This document shows, piece by piece, positions 18,241 through 27,691 of a stretch of 64,000 nucleotides of DNA (position 1 is its first letter; each line of letters starts with the position of its first letter). A program made the translations under genes and the position numbers. The DNA is taken from NCBI RefSeq assembly GCF_001595965.1, contig NZ_LOJI01000035.1, positions 9,770 to 73,769 of the forward strand. Direction: 5' to 3'. The notes below the pieces were generated by a model that ran no database searches, had not been told where the DNA came from, and worked only from the letters and a program-made list of their open reading frames with translations. This DNA is from Polynucleobacter yangtzensis (GTDB taxonomy: Bacteria > Pseudomonadota > Gammaproteobacteria > Burkholderiales > Burkholderiaceae).

Positions 18241-19248
18241 ATGAATGTAAAGCAAATATCAAATGTTATTTCTATAGAGGATGGTCGTCAGAATCCCTAT
18301 GGGCTAGTTGAGCAAATTTTTAAAAAAATTGATGGGGCTTATTCACCAAATACGATACGAGCCTACAAAGCAGATTTTTTGGAATTCGTTCGTTTTTGTG
18401 ACGAACGTTCTATGAAATCACTTCCAGCCAGTTATGAAGCAGTTGCCTCCTTCATAGATGAGAATGTCAATAGGGGGTCTAGCGTTAATTTCATAAAGCG
18501 CAAGGTAAGTGCAATTGCGTCGATGCATAAATTCTGCCGCCTACCAAATCCCGTTCACGATGTCGATGTCCAATTAGCGCTACGCCGTATGGCTAGAAAA
18601 AATGGGCGACAAAACAAGCAGGCCTATGGCCTAAATAGAAATTTATTTGCTGATTTAATGAATGCAACAGGTAATGACATGATTGGAAAGCGCGATAGGG
18701 CGCTGTTACAGTTGGGCTATGCCAGCCTATGTCGACGTCATGAATTAGTGGAGCTATTGGCAGAGGATATTAAGCGCAATGAAGACGGCTCTGTATTGCT
18801 GCATCAGCGCAGTAGCAAGATGGATACTTTAAGAAGAGGGCGATGGATTTATCTGCCGCCAGAAGTATGGATGGATGTGAGGGACTGGCTGGAGGCATCA
18901 AACATCAAGGAAGGCCCTATATTGAGAGGGGTCAGGCGTGGTGGCCAAGTGATGAATGAAGCCTATGGACCGGGGGCAATCAACCGTACCTATAAGCGCC
19001 TAGCCAGAAAAGCAGGATTTGATGAGGCGCTTGTTGCAGAGCTAACTAGTCACTCAACCAGGGTGGGGGCAGCGCAAGAGCTTTTGAGAACAGGGGCATC
19101 GCTTTTGCAGGTGATGCAAAGAGGTGGCTGGGGTTTGCCTCAAAGCGTACTAAAGTACGTCAAAAACGCCGACATGGTCCACGAATACCCCACTTGGCGT
19201 AAAAAGCATTTTGAGGATTCTGGACAGGCGGCACCGATTGAAAGGTAA
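18241..19248 (+). CDS. tyrosine recombinase / integrase (left-arm copy)
   Basis: Site-specific recombinase of 335 residues. A SAM-like core-binding domain covers about residues 25-130 (SPNTIRAYKADFLEFVRFC) and the catalytic domain follows. Expected residues are R165 (LCRRHEL), the H271-S-T-R274 box, G-G-W297 in the His/Trp position and nucleophile Y306 (VLKYVKNAD). All are intact, so it should be active. It is distinct from the 460-residue integrase at the right end. It is preceded by 274 bp containing no gene and followed by the polysaccharide cluster. It could be the integrase of a second, older element or an accessory recombinase. Confidence 0.9.
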   Translation: MNVKQISNVISIEDGRQNPYGLVEQIFKKIDGAYSPNTIRAYKADFLEFVRFCDERSMKSLPASYEAVASFIDENVNRGSSVNFIKRKVSAIASMHKFCRLPNPVHDVDVQLALRRMARKNGRQNKQAYGLNRNLFADLMNATGNDMIGKRDRALLQLGYASLCRRHELVELLAEDIKRNEDGSVLLHQRSSKMDTLRRGRWIYLPPEVWMDVRDWLEASNIKEGPILRGVRRGGQVMNEAYGPGAINRTYKRLARKAGFDEALVAELTSHSTRVGAAQELLRTGASLLQVMQRGGWGLPQSVLKYVKNADMVHEYPTWRKKHFEDSGQAAPIER

Positions 19249-19490
19249 AATAATCTATATTGAGGGGGTTTGTTGCAGTAGGCCAAATTTTTGCTAAAAA
19301 TATTTTAGCTAATTAGTTTTTTCGTACCGCTACCTACGGTATCTTAATATGGGGATATGGATATTCGTGAGTAAAAATATTATAGGAAATAATTATTAAC
19401 TAATAATTTTTTAAAGCAATATAGTGGAATAATTGGTAATTAATAACCCACTAATCATGTATATTTTTCTAAGGTTTCTTCAAAATCAAA
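19249..19490 (+). promoter_or_regulatory. leader region of the polysaccharide cluster
   Basis: AT-rich 242-bp gap before wzx. It holds a short hairpin taccg (19325-19329) / cggta (19337-19341) and several A/T-rich promoter-like stretches. I see no JUMPstart/ops element and no gene. It is the only sizeable gap at the head of the cluster, so the cluster promoter is probably here. Confidence 0.3.
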
Positions 19491-20726
19491 ATGGACTTAA
19501 GATCTGCCGTTAAAAAACTCGGTCCATGGGCTATTATAGAATATTTAATTAATCCACTACTAAGTTTGGCTATTGCACCAATTATAATCAAGAAGTTGGG
19601 ACTAGGTATTTACGGAGAGTGGGCTTTAATAATCGCTTTATTATCTCTATCAGTTTCATTTGTTTCTGGTATATCGTTGTCTATTAGTCAATATATATCA
19701 AATAATTATCAAAAAAATTTATATCAGCAATTAAACTCTCAATTAGATGCAATTAAATTAACATTAATAATTTCTATCTTCACTTCCATTTCAACTCTAA
19801 TTATATTAACATTTCAAAATGTTAATATAATGTTTTTTTTATATATAGCGATTATTATAGTAGAAAGTTTAGATTCTATTTTTTCTGGTATATTGAGAGG
19901 TAAATTATTAATCAAATTATTAGTGCATATTGAAGCATTTGCTAGAATTATACAATTTTTATCGATAATAATATCTATTAATTATTTTAATACAGTTAAT
20001 GGTATTGCTATTGGATATTTATTTGGTTCTTCAGTTAAGTTAGTATTTAGATATTATATGAATGAAATAAATTTTAAATTTATAATAAGTCATAAATTTT
20101 CGAAAAATAGTGCAATAATTAAAGGGTCGGGATGGGCAACAATTCAAAATCTTGGCGGTGCCTTATACAACTCTCTTGATAAGCTATTGATTTCACATTT
20201 TTTTGGCACGGATATTCTGGCATTCTATTCCCTAGCTTCTCAAATACCAAATCAAATTCAAGCGGTATTTTCAGCAGGCCTTAGTGTGCAAATTAATGCA
20301 GTTTCGAGATATGTTTCTGAAAATAGTAGACGCACACTCTATGTTCATTATATTAAAGATTTAAAAATTGTTGTTTTAATTTCAATATTTATTTATTTAT
20401 TATTTTTTATTTCATCAAATTTTATTTTTAAATTATGGTTAGGTAAAAATAATTTTTATGAAATAATGCCTTATCTATTACCCGCAATCTTTATAGCCTT
20501 TACACAAACAATCTCCATACCCGGATATTTTATGACAATAGGGATTGGGGACATTAAATATGCAGCAATTGTAAGTATAATTGCTTCTGTAGTAGCACTA
20601 TTATTTTTATTTATTAGCTCCAATTTTATAAGCCCTCAATATGCTATACTATCTAAAAGTCTATATGGGGTGATAGTTTTTTTATTGATTGGTAAGGGGA
20701 TGAGAAAATTATTAGTAATAAAATGA
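19491..20726 (+). CDS. wzx: oligosaccharide flippase (Wzx-like)
   Basis: Polytopic inner-membrane protein of 411 residues with about twelve hydrophobic helices and a start typical of the polysaccharide-transport (MATE/MVF superfamily) group (GPWAIIEYLINPLLSLAIAP, then LGLGIYGEWALI). It should flip undecaprenyl-linked repeat units to the periplasm. Very AT-rich, unlike the chromosomal flanks. Its last four bases overlap the next gene (ATGA). No strong ribosome-binding site is visible before the ATG. First gene of the surface-polysaccharide cluster. Confidence 0.83.
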   Translation: MDLRSAVKKLGPWAIIEYLINPLLSLAIAPIIIKKLGLGIYGEWALIIALLSLSVSFVSGISLSISQYISNNYQKNLYQQLNSQLDAIKLTLIISIFTSISTLIILTFQNVNIMFFLYIAIIIVESLDSIFSGILRGKLLIKLLVHIEAFARIIQFLSIIISINYFNTVNGIAIGYLFGSSVKLVFRYYMNEINFKFIISHKFSKNSAIIKGSGWATIQNLGGALYNSLDKLLISHFFGTDILAFYSLASQIPNQIQAVFSAGLSVQINAVSRYVSENSRRTLYVHYIKDLKIVVLISIFIYLLFFISSNFIFKLWLGKNNFYEIMPYLLPAIFIAFTQTISIPGYFMTIGIGDIKYAAIVSIIASVVALLFLFISSNFISPQYAILSKSLYGVIVFLLIGKGMRKLLVIK

Positions 20727-21484
20727 AAAATAATACTGTCCATTTTTTGTGGGTTAATGGAGATTTAAACAAAATTGGTAAATTATCTCTATCAAGTTTT
20801 AAAATTAACAAATTTAATCCTATATTGTGGACATATTCAAAGAATGACATTAATTTTTGTGATATAGAAATCAGAGACGCTAATGAAATTTTGGATTATA
20901 AAAAAATATTTAAAAATAAGAAGGATTCATATGCAAGCTTCTCAGATCTTTTTCGATATACTGTTTTAATGAAATGTGGTGGAATTTGGGCTGATACTGA
21001 TGTAATAAGTCTTAAAGATTGTAATCAATTAGATTTGAGTAAAGCATTTTTAGTACAAGAATATGATAAATTTAGAAAATTAAAATTAATTCTAAATAAA
21101 AATAATACAGTTATAAATAACAATATAATATGTTTGCCAAATCCTGAGGCTGGGAATATAATTGATTTAGCGCGTGCATACTCAGAAGTTTATAGAAAAG
21201 ATTTAATTGAATGGTCTGAATTAGGGCCCAAACTTCTTAGTGGTCTAGTAAAAATGAATCCACACCATGGATTTATTTTAAAAAAGCCAGTATTTTCTAA
21301 TCCATTTCCATTTTGGAAAATTCCTAAAATATTACTGGAGCCACATGTTAAAATTCCACCCAGTGCCCATTTTCTGCATTGCTACAATGAATGCTGGAGA
21401 AATTTTTCGGTTGATCCGAATGCTGAATATCCCGTCAATTCTATAATGAGCAAATTAGAATTAAAATATCTTGACAGAAAATGA
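20723..21484 (+). CDS. glycosyltransferase with DXD motif (GT32-like / capsular synthesis type)
   Basis: Cytoplasmic sugar transferase of 253 residues. The core motif SDLFRYTVLMKCGGIWADTDVI (about residues 75-96), with Asp-Thr-Asp in metal-binding position, is typical of the 'sugar-binding region containing DXD motif' family. The N-terminus VHFLWVNGDLNKIGKLSL fits the same family. Both ends overlap neighbours by four bases (wzx and the GT-A gene), so the three are translationally coupled. Donor and acceptor sugars are unknown. Confidence 0.82.
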   Translation: MKNNTVHFLWVNGDLNKIGKLSLSSFKINKFNPILWTYSKNDINFCDIEIRDANEILDYKKIFKNKKDSYASFSDLFRYTVLMKCGGIWADTDVISLKDCNQLDLSKAFLVQEYDKFRKLKLILNKNNTVINNNIICLPNPEAGNIIDLARAYSEVYRKDLIEWSELGPKLLSGLVKMNPHHGFILKKPVFSNPFPFWKIPKILLEPHVKIPPSAHFLHCYNECWRNFSVDPNAEYPVNSIMSKLELKYLDRK

Positions 21485-22284
21485 AAATTTATTTTTTAGT
21501 TGTAACTTATAATAGAAAGTCACAGTTCATAAATTTGATTAAATCAATCCCAAAATCATGGGATGATGTCGAGATTGTAGTTAATGTCTATTGTAATGGT
21601 CAAGCTGAGCTTGAGTACGTAAGGGGCGTTATTGACGATAAATTTGATCTTGGATTTACATTAAATATCTTTGGTTCAATTGAAAATATCGGGAAGACTT
21701 CAGCTCTTAATGTTCTCCTGGAGTCTTTGCCATCTTCTTTTGACTACTGCGCTTTTATTGATGACGATGATCAATTGTCTATAAATAACTTCTCTCATGT
21801 CTTAAAAATTCTGAAGAAGCCTTCATCTAAAGGAAAGATTTTAGTATTTGAGAGCGAGTCGGGCAGTGGGGTGGTTGAGCAAATTCCATGCGGTGTTTAT
21901 GATATGTTTTCTGTCGACGGAAAAAAATTCTGTAATACCGATAAATTAATATTTATTCCAAATACGGGTGTTCGTAATTACAGGTTTCCCACTCCCTTAT
22001 TTCTTGAAAAATTTTGTCCAGAAGATGCTTTGTTTCTTGTTTTTACTCAAAATTTAAAGATTACATACTTTAATATAGTGTCAATTATAAAAAATTATGA
22101 GCCAAGTGGTTTGACGGCTAATTATGTTAAAACGATAAATTCAAACCCATACTCTATGATTTATTACCATGCAATTAGGCATATATATCTACCGAATTCT
22201 AAAAAAAATCATATTAAATTTTTCCTAGCAATTAACAAATATATTCTGATAGCTATTTTCAAAAATCTTAAATTAAGATTATGA
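21481..22284 (+). CDS. GT2-like glycosyltransferase
   Basis: Protein of 267 residues with an N-terminal GT-A fold: FLVVTYNRKSQFINLIKSIP starts the nucleotide-binding domain and YCAFIDDDDQLS (about residues 97-108) carries the acidic metal-binding motif. It overlaps the DXD transferase gene by four bases. The C-terminal 60 residues are basic and hydrophobic, possibly membrane-associating. Likely adds one sugar of the repeat unit; specificity is not readable. Confidence 0.75.
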   Translation: MKIYFLVVTYNRKSQFINLIKSIPKSWDDVEIVVNVYCNGQAELEYVRGVIDDKFDLGFTLNIFGSIENIGKTSALNVLLESLPSSFDYCAFIDDDDQLSINNFSHVLKILKKPSSKGKILVFESESGSGVVEQIPCGVYDMFSVDGKKFCNTDKLIFIPNTGVRNYRFPTPLFLEKFCPEDALFLVFTQNLKITYFNIVSIIKNYEPSGLTANYVKTINSNPYSMIYYHAIRHIYLPNSKKNHIKFFLAINKYILIAIFKNLKLRL

Positions 22285-22391
22285 AAATTTTTAATATTAA
22301 TTTAGCATGTGATTTCTGAATTTATTCTTTGGTCACCAAATTATATGCTATAAAACAGGTAATATTTTGTAATCATTTATAGAGGATGTCA

Positions 22392-23171
22392 ATGCTTGAA
22401 CGTATTAAAAAACTCAAGTTGACTACGGAGGCTCGAACTTTGCAACACATCAAAGACAAAGTTTGCAAGTATATAAAATCCGAAACGAAATGTACGGTAA
22501 TTGATGGTCCGTTTCGAGGCTTAAAATTAAGCGAAGATCGCAACTGGGGCAACTCAAATGATTTGACAACCCAAATTTTGGGGACTTATGAGCGCGAAAT
22601 TGTTGATTTGATTGCGCTGCTATCTTCGCCAAATGGTGTTTTTATTGATATTGGCGGAGCTAATGGGTTTTATGCGGTTGGAGTTGCTAAATGCTTGAGT
22701 TTTTCGAGTGTTTACGTTTATGAATTATCTGCAGAAGGTAGGCGCGAAATAAGCATCAATGCAGTGCTTAATGATGTTGATCCCTTTATTAAGATTGGTG
22801 GTAAGTTTGATAATAACACTGTTAGCCAGGATTGGGTTGAGGCAAAAAATTCTACGGGCGTTATCTTAATTGATATAGAAGGCGGAGAATTTGAACTGAT
22901 GAATCCTGAATTTTTCTCTGTTTTCTCAAGATTTAACATAATAGTAGAGCTGCATGACTTTTTAGATCCAAATACTCATATGGTTGATGTTCTAATTCAA
23001 AACTCCAATGCTACTCATGAGGTAAAATTCTTACGAAATAATGGGCGCAACCCAGCCTCTATTAACTTACTCAACCACCTACCAGAAGATTATCAATGGA
23101 TTGCTTGTTCGGAAAGTAGGCTACGGGCAATGTCATGGGCGCATTTTATACCAAAGGTAACACAGGCGTAG
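22392..23171 (+). CDS. FkbM-family SAM methyltransferase
   Basis: Methyltransferase of 259 residues. The SAM-binding motif VFIDIGGANGFYAVGVAK is at about residues 81-98, followed by the YVYELSAEGR acidic loop and IDIEGGEFELM, the hallmark of the FkbM family. Such enzymes methylate hydroxyl or carboxyl groups of sugars in surface glycans. I start it at 22392 because the GAGG at 22382-22385 abuts the ATG at 22386 with no spacing but is 6 bp from the ATG at 22392. It is less AT-rich than its neighbours, which suggests separate acquisition. Confidence 0.82.
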   Translation: MLERIKKLKLTTEARTLQHIKDKVCKYIKSETKCTVIDGPFRGLKLSEDRNWGNSNDLTTQILGTYEREIVDLIALLSSPNGVFIDIGGANGFYAVGVAKCLSFSSVYVYELSAEGRREISINAVLNDVDPFIKIGGKFDNNTVSQDWVEAKNSTGVILIDIEGGEFELMNPEFFSVFSRFNIIVELHDFLDPNTHMVDVLIQNSNATHEVKFLRNNGRNPASINLLNHLPEDYQWIACSESRLRAMSWAHFIPKVTQA

Positions 23172-23530
23172 CCGTCGTTATATATTGTATTTATACTTGT
23201 TAATCCAAAATGTGAGTCTATATGATGCTATTACCTTTATGGGTTAGGGTATTAATTTTATATAATTAGAAACAATTTCTATTTTGACGAAACTGTTTTT
23301 TAGAATTTTAAGTTTTAAACTTAAATCTGTTTTTGGTGAATGGCTTAGTTTTGTGAAGACGGAGAATTTTGAAGTGCGATTTTATGGCACGATTCTTGCA
23401 TTTTCAATTTCTTGATGGGTACAATAGTCTTATCATTATATTCGCAAAAATGTCGAATGTTTTTTTAATTCCTTTTGGCGCTGCCCTTAGGAGAATTGAA
23501 TCTCAATCATATTTATAATAAGACTATTAA
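23172..23530 (+). other. 359-bp gap with a possible gene remnant
   Basis: No complete gene is visible. A stop-free stretch at 23284-23415 gives 43 protein-like residues ending in a TGA and could be the remnant of a lost gene. A perfect 9-bp-arm palindrome (TTTAAGTTT / AAACTTAAA) at 23307-23325 lies inside it. Just before the next gene, the bases near 23489 (aggag) are too far away to be its Shine-Dalgarno. Confidence 0.3.
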
Positions 23531-24739
23531 ATGATAATAAAAAAACATTCAGTTACTTGGGAAAGTAATCCAATTCTATTATGTGCAATATTAATGAATA
23601 TAATTGTAATTGGCGGTTATTTTTTTGAATACCCTAATTTAGGTTTGAATCATTCGATAAGTTATGCAGTGATCTTACATATCCTTCTATTTGTATTATA
23701 TTTAGCTGGGTATAGATTGCACAGAAATTATGCGAATAGTAATAATTTAATCATCCAAACGACTTCTTATCAAATTACTGAACCTTCTTTTTTTCATCAG
23801 TCTGTTCTTTTGGTATTGTTGTTGTGTGGGATATTTTCTTCTGTGTATACAGTATCTTACGTTGTTAACACTGAGGAATACCTTATGTCTTTGATGTCTG
23901 GTGAAATTATAGTTAGAGGGGTGGAAGTTGCTTCTGTAGATGGAGGGGCACCAGGGTTTTTAAAAATGGCGACATATATGCCATTGGCAATTTTTGGTAT
24001 ATATGTAATTGCAATAAGGCAGAATTTTAAATTAAAAAAATTGAATCTATTAATTTTCATTACTTCAATTTTTGCAATTATTTTTAAAGTATTATTTACT
24101 ATTGATAGGCTAAGTATAATTTATTTAATCATTGGAACTTTAATGATAAAAAATAAATTTTCAAATTCTACAAAATTACTAATCAAAATTTTTTTATTTA
24201 TAATATTTATAATATTTATCTCTGTAACTGCGTTAAGAATTGACAGGTACGATGATGGTTTTTTTGGCGCTTTGTTTTTATATTCCCGCCTAGGCCTAGA
24301 AAATCTACAGCTACTGATCGATAATGAGTCCCCATTAACTTTGGGATCACAGACCCTATTTAATCCTATATTTTTTATACTTGATAGAATTTCATTCTTT
24401 CCACAACCAATTAAAAATTATGATTATATATGGAATCCTGCCCAGTATTTTTATGGACATCTTTATATGGATTACGGCATTATGACTCTGCCTATTGTGT
24501 TTCTTTATGGGGCCCTAGGATCGTATATTGAGATAAGATCAAGTATCCCAGCAAATAGAATTGCCAATGCATTTCTCCTGCCTATGGCAACAAATAATTT
24601 TACTGGTATTGGTGTAGTGTGGCTTAGAGGGGTTGAATTCTATTTTGTTGTGTTGCTAATAATGATGTTTAAATTCTCCGGGATATCAATAAAGCGATTA
24701 GATGTAGGTAAACTCAATAAGCATGAAAACGTAGATTGA
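23531..24739 (+). CDS. wzy: O-antigen / oligosaccharide repeat-unit polymerase (Wzy-like)
   Basis: Integral membrane protein of 402 residues with about ten to eleven hydrophobic helices and a large loop after residue 230 (ALRIDRYDDGFFGALFLYSRLGLENLQ...). Hydropathy, length and position next to a flippase and glycosyltransferases fit the Wzy role of joining repeat units in the periplasm. Wzy proteins share little sequence, so this rests on topology and context. Very AT-rich. Preceded by a 359-bp gap and followed by a 95-bp gap. Confidence 0.72.
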   Translation: MIIKKHSVTWESNPILLCAILMNIIVIGGYFFEYPNLGLNHSISYAVILHILLFVLYLAGYRLHRNYANSNNLIIQTTSYQITEPSFFHQSVLLVLLLCGIFSSVYTVSYVVNTEEYLMSLMSGEIIVRGVEVASVDGGAPGFLKMATYMPLAIFGIYVIAIRQNFKLKKLNLLIFITSIFAIIFKVLFTIDRLSIIYLIIGTLMIKNKFSNSTKLLIKIFLFIIFIIFISVTALRIDRYDDGFFGALFLYSRLGLENLQLLIDNESPLTLGSQTLFNPIFFILDRISFFPQPIKNYDYIWNPAQYFYGHLYMDYGIMTLPIVFLYGALGSYIEIRSSIPANRIANAFLLPMATNNFTGIGVVWLRGVEFYFVVLLIMMFKFSGISIKRLDVGKLNKHENVD

Positions 24740-24834
24740 GCGCTGTTTAAAAAATTTTCTCTGGCTTTATGGGGGATGGATTAATTTGAATCCGATCTTA
24801 ATCCATAAAACTTTTCTGATCATCCTCTAAATTT

Positions 24835-25701
24835 ATGCATATATCACTAATACTCACCGGCTCGGATAGGCATGCAGATTTAGCGCGTTTCTATTCTAGT
24901 ATTGAGGTTGCCGCTGCATCAACAAGCGCAAAAATAGAGCTCATTTTTATCAATCAAGGAAGTTTTGATCCACCGAGTTCAATCAATTCAATTGAGTCGC
25001 TTGACCACATAGAATTAAGGCGCGGAAAGCTGTCGCTTTCTAGTGCGAGGAACCTCGGCCTTTGTCATGTCACCGGAGATATAGTTGGTTTTCCTGATGA
25101 TGACTGTTGGTACCCGCCGCAAGTTTTGGAGAGTATTGCCAACTACTTTCATACGCATCCTGCCGCATCGGCGATTTGCACACATGTTTATGACCCTGTT
25201 GCGAAACGTTCATATGGTGGTAGGCCGGCGGGTATAACCATCCAAGTAGGCTATCGGAATCTATTTGAACTTCCGATTTCAGTTGGTATTTTTGTGCGAA
25301 AGGATGCATTTAATGCCGTTGGCCTTAATTTCAACGAAAAACTGGGAGCTGGGACACCTCTCGGCAGTGGTGAAGAAACAGAATTAATTTATCGAATTTT
25401 AAAAAACGGAGGGAGAGTGGATTATGTTGGCACTATACAGGTTTTTCATCCAGTGCCAATTTATCAACAGACAGACATAGCAAAGTATTACAAATATGGG
25501 CTTGGTTTTGGGTATCTAAATGGTCTGATTATTCGGGATGGGGAATGGCGCATAATGGGTTATCTTGGTTTGGTCTTAGTTCGCTCGTTTGGCGGAGTTG
25601 TAATGAATTTACATCGATCTAGATTAATGCGTTTATATTGGAGCAGGCTTATGGGAATCTTCCAGGGTTTTATTCGCGGAGTGAAAGATTTGTCTTGCTG
25701 A
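24835..25701 (+). CDS. family 2 glycosyltransferase
   Basis: Transferase of 288 residues with a GT-A domain: HISLILTGSDRHADLARFYSSI at the N-terminus, SLSSARNLGLCHVTGDIVGFPDDDCWYPPQVLE (about residues 63-95) with the DDD metal site, and a Glu-rich GSGEETELIYRIL segment as in GT2 acceptor loops. The C-terminal 70 residues (FGYLNGLIIRD onwards) may associate with the membrane. Better GC than wzx/wzy. No clear ribosome-binding site before the ATG. Sugar specificity is unknown. Confidence 0.83.
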   Translation: MHISLILTGSDRHADLARFYSSIEVAAASTSAKIELIFINQGSFDPPSSINSIESLDHIELRRGKLSLSSARNLGLCHVTGDIVGFPDDDCWYPPQVLESIANYFHTHPAASAICTHVYDPVAKRSYGGRPAGITIQVGYRNLFELPISVGIFVRKDAFNAVGLNFNEKLGAGTPLGSGEETELIYRILKNGGRVDYVGTIQVFHPVPIYQQTDIAKYYKYGLGFGYLNGLIIRDGEWRIMGYLGLVLVRSFGGVVMNLHRSRLMRLYWSRLMGIFQGFIRGVKDLSC

Positions 25702-26018
25702 TATTGAATGTAAGCTTGAAAAGGTAGCAGCTTTTTAAATAATTAGTTTTGCGTATTAAATATCACCAGCAGGATAGATCCGGCTGAGCGCCATCACCCT
25801 CAGACCGCCTTGGGGCAGCTGGGTTTGTCTATCGATTAAGATTATCTTAGGAAAAGTCTTTTATTAAGCTTTTAAGTGGTATGAAAATTTTATAAAAAAA
25901 TGCTGACTTACCTAGAAATTTAGTGAAGTCGGTAACTTAGACTCTTAATTTGCAAAAATTACCTCAAAAATGTTTTTGAAGTTTATTTGTTTGGTGGAGA
26001 GGAATTAATTGTAGCGAT
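25702..26018. other. 317-bp gap holding a possible gene fossil
   Basis: No intact gene. A GC-richer patch at about 25756-25860 is open on the minus strand for 34 codons (reading ...QLPQGGLRVMALSRIYPAGDI then TAA) without a proper start, standing out from the AT-rich surroundings. It may be the remnant of a deleted gene. The last 20 bases contain gagagga, about 15 bp before the next ATG. Confidence 0.3.
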
Positions 26019-26885
26019 ATGGGCAATACTTTGGTAACGCTGAAGGGATTTGGTGATTTTATAATTGCTATCAATGCTCTTAGGAAGGTTAAGACATTAG
26101 TGGGTCGCTCAAATATTGAATTGATTGCTGGCCGACATGTCACAAATTTTGCCGTTGATTTGGGTGTTGAAGAGCGTGTAATTTTTGTTGGTGCTCCCGG
26201 CTTAAATGATGTGCCAGCTATTTACAATATCAAAGAGCAAGGTCTGTTGTGTGCCCTCAAAAGCCTACAACAACTCCATTCTGAGATCAGTAAGATCTCA
26301 AATTCATCAAAACTAATATTTGACAAATTGGGCTTTAGAGAGCGTATGATTGGCGCTGGACATAAATTAATTCAATTACCTGAATCTAGTAATATTTATT
26401 TTGCATACGATAAATTATTTAAAGGAATGGGCTATGACAATTTAATTGAGATTCCTAGTCAACCTAAGGGTAATACCGCTATTATTGTACCTGGTGCCAG
26501 ATCAATCGAGAGGGTTATTTCATCAAGCTTAATCAAAAAAATATATGAAAAATTATTAAGCTTCAATTTTAATCCTAAGGTTGTATTGCTCGAAGGGGAG
26601 GCTTATAAAACCCCTGAACATGTAAATGTGGAAATAATTCCTCGAAAATTTTCTTCACTGATTGACTCGATAAAATCAGCAGATTTGGTAATTAGTGCAG
26701 ATAGTTTGCCTGCCCATCTAAGCGAATTTTTTCTAAAACCAGTTTTTGTTTTTACACCTGTTCCAAAGTGGTCAATATATTGGTTGCCAAAATCTGCATT
26801 TAACTCTAATGGCATGTCTTCTTTTGAAGATATAAATAACTTACATGAGTGGTTAGCCTTAAATTATTCATTTCTTAGAAAATAA
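26019..26885 (+). CDS. GT9-like (heptosyltransferase-type) glycosyltransferase
   Basis: Protein of 288 residues with a GT-B look: an N-terminal GFGDFIIAINALRKVK helix as in ADP-heptose transferases and, in the C-terminal half, IIVPGARSIERVISSSLI followed by SADLVISADSLPAHLSEFFLKPVFVF, equivalent to the GT9 donor-binding 'D(S/T)xxxH' region. It is shorter than WaaC/WaaF (about 320-350), so it is an atypical member. The Shine-Dalgarno gagagga is about 15 bp from the ATG. Probably transfers a sugar to the outer part of the glycan; donor unknown. Confidence 0.68.
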   Translation: MGNTLVTLKGFGDFIIAINALRKVKTLVGRSNIELIAGRHVTNFAVDLGVEERVIFVGAPGLNDVPAIYNIKEQGLLCALKSLQQLHSEISKISNSSKLIFDKLGFRERMIGAGHKLIQLPESSNIYFAYDKLFKGMGYDNLIEIPSQPKGNTAIIVPGARSIERVISSSLIKKIYEKLLSFNFNPKVVLLEGEAYKTPEHVNVEIIPRKFSSLIDSIKSADLVISADSLPAHLSEFFLKPVFVFTPVPKWSIYWLPKSAFNSNGMSSFEDINNLHEWLALNYSFLRK

Positions 26886-26925
26886 CAAAGCCAAAAGCTT
26901 CTTAATAATTCATTTTAAATATCGC

Positions 26926-27681
26926 ATGAAGGCGCCGAAAATTTCCATAATTACTGTCAGCTTTAACAGTGCCGAGACAATTGCCAATACTCTACGTTCT
27001 GTGAAAAGCCAAAAATATTGTAATTATGAACATATTGTCATTGATGGCGGCTCAAAGGATGAAACCTTAGCAATTATCCAACTTAATGGACAGCACTTAG
27101 CTAGAGTAGTTTCAGAGCCTGATAAGGGAATTTACGACGCAATGAACAAGGGGCTTGCAATTGCTACCGGCGAGCTGGTGGGCTTTTTAAATTCTGATGA
27201 TGTCTATGCAGATGAAAATGTTCTTTCAGAGGTGGCGTGCAATTTCGCTGAGGGTGCGGTCGACTATGTATATGGCGACATTCTGATGTTGAATAATTCT
27301 GGCAAGGTAGTTCGTCACTGGCGAACTGGGATTATCCCGGCAGGGGGTTTTTGTGATACACAGATTCCGCACCCGGCATTCTGGGTGAGGCGACATCTTC
27401 TCGACTCCTTGATACCTGCATTTGACCCTAGTTACCGAATTTCTGCGGACTTAAAGCAGCAGTTAATACTAATAAATAAGCTTGGTGCCCGTGGACGGTA
27501 TATCAAGCGCCCATTGACATTAATGAGCCTTGGGGGGGCAAGTACTAAGAGCTTGAGAAGCTATGTTAAAGGCTGGAGAGAATCATCGCGTGCCTACAAT
27601 GATGTATTTGGGAGTGGAGGTTGGATCTTTACTTTTAAAAAAGTTTTTTCCAAGGTCAAAGGTATTAGGAAAATTTACTAA
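26926..27681 (+). CDS. family 2 glycosyltransferase (WcaA-like)
   Basis: Transferase of 251 residues with a textbook GT2 core: ISIITVSFNSAETIANTLRS (residues 6-25), YEHIVIDGGSKDET, EPDKGIYDAMNKGLAIATGELVGFLNSDD (about residues 65-93; the SDD is the metal site) and a downstream HPAFWVRR. This pattern is common in colanic-acid-type and O-antigen clusters. The stop lies 10 bp before the start of the epimerase gene. Confidence 0.88.
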   Translation: MKAPKISIITVSFNSAETIANTLRSVKSQKYCNYEHIVIDGGSKDETLAIIQLNGQHLARVVSEPDKGIYDAMNKGLAIATGELVGFLNSDDVYADENVLSEVACNFAEGAVDYVYGDILMLNNSGKVVRHWRTGIIPAGGFCDTQIPHPAFWVRRHLLDSLIPAFDPSYRISADLKQQLILINKLGARGRYIKRPLTLMSLGGASTKSLRSYVKGWRESSRAYNDVFGSGGWIFTFKKVFSKVKGIRKIY

Positions 27682-27691
27682 TTTATTTATT

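Noticed and set aside
23307..23325. Perfect 19-bp palindrome as a terminator or operator
   Set aside because: Composed almost only of A/T in an AT-rich gap, without a T-run or promoter placement, so chance is likely.
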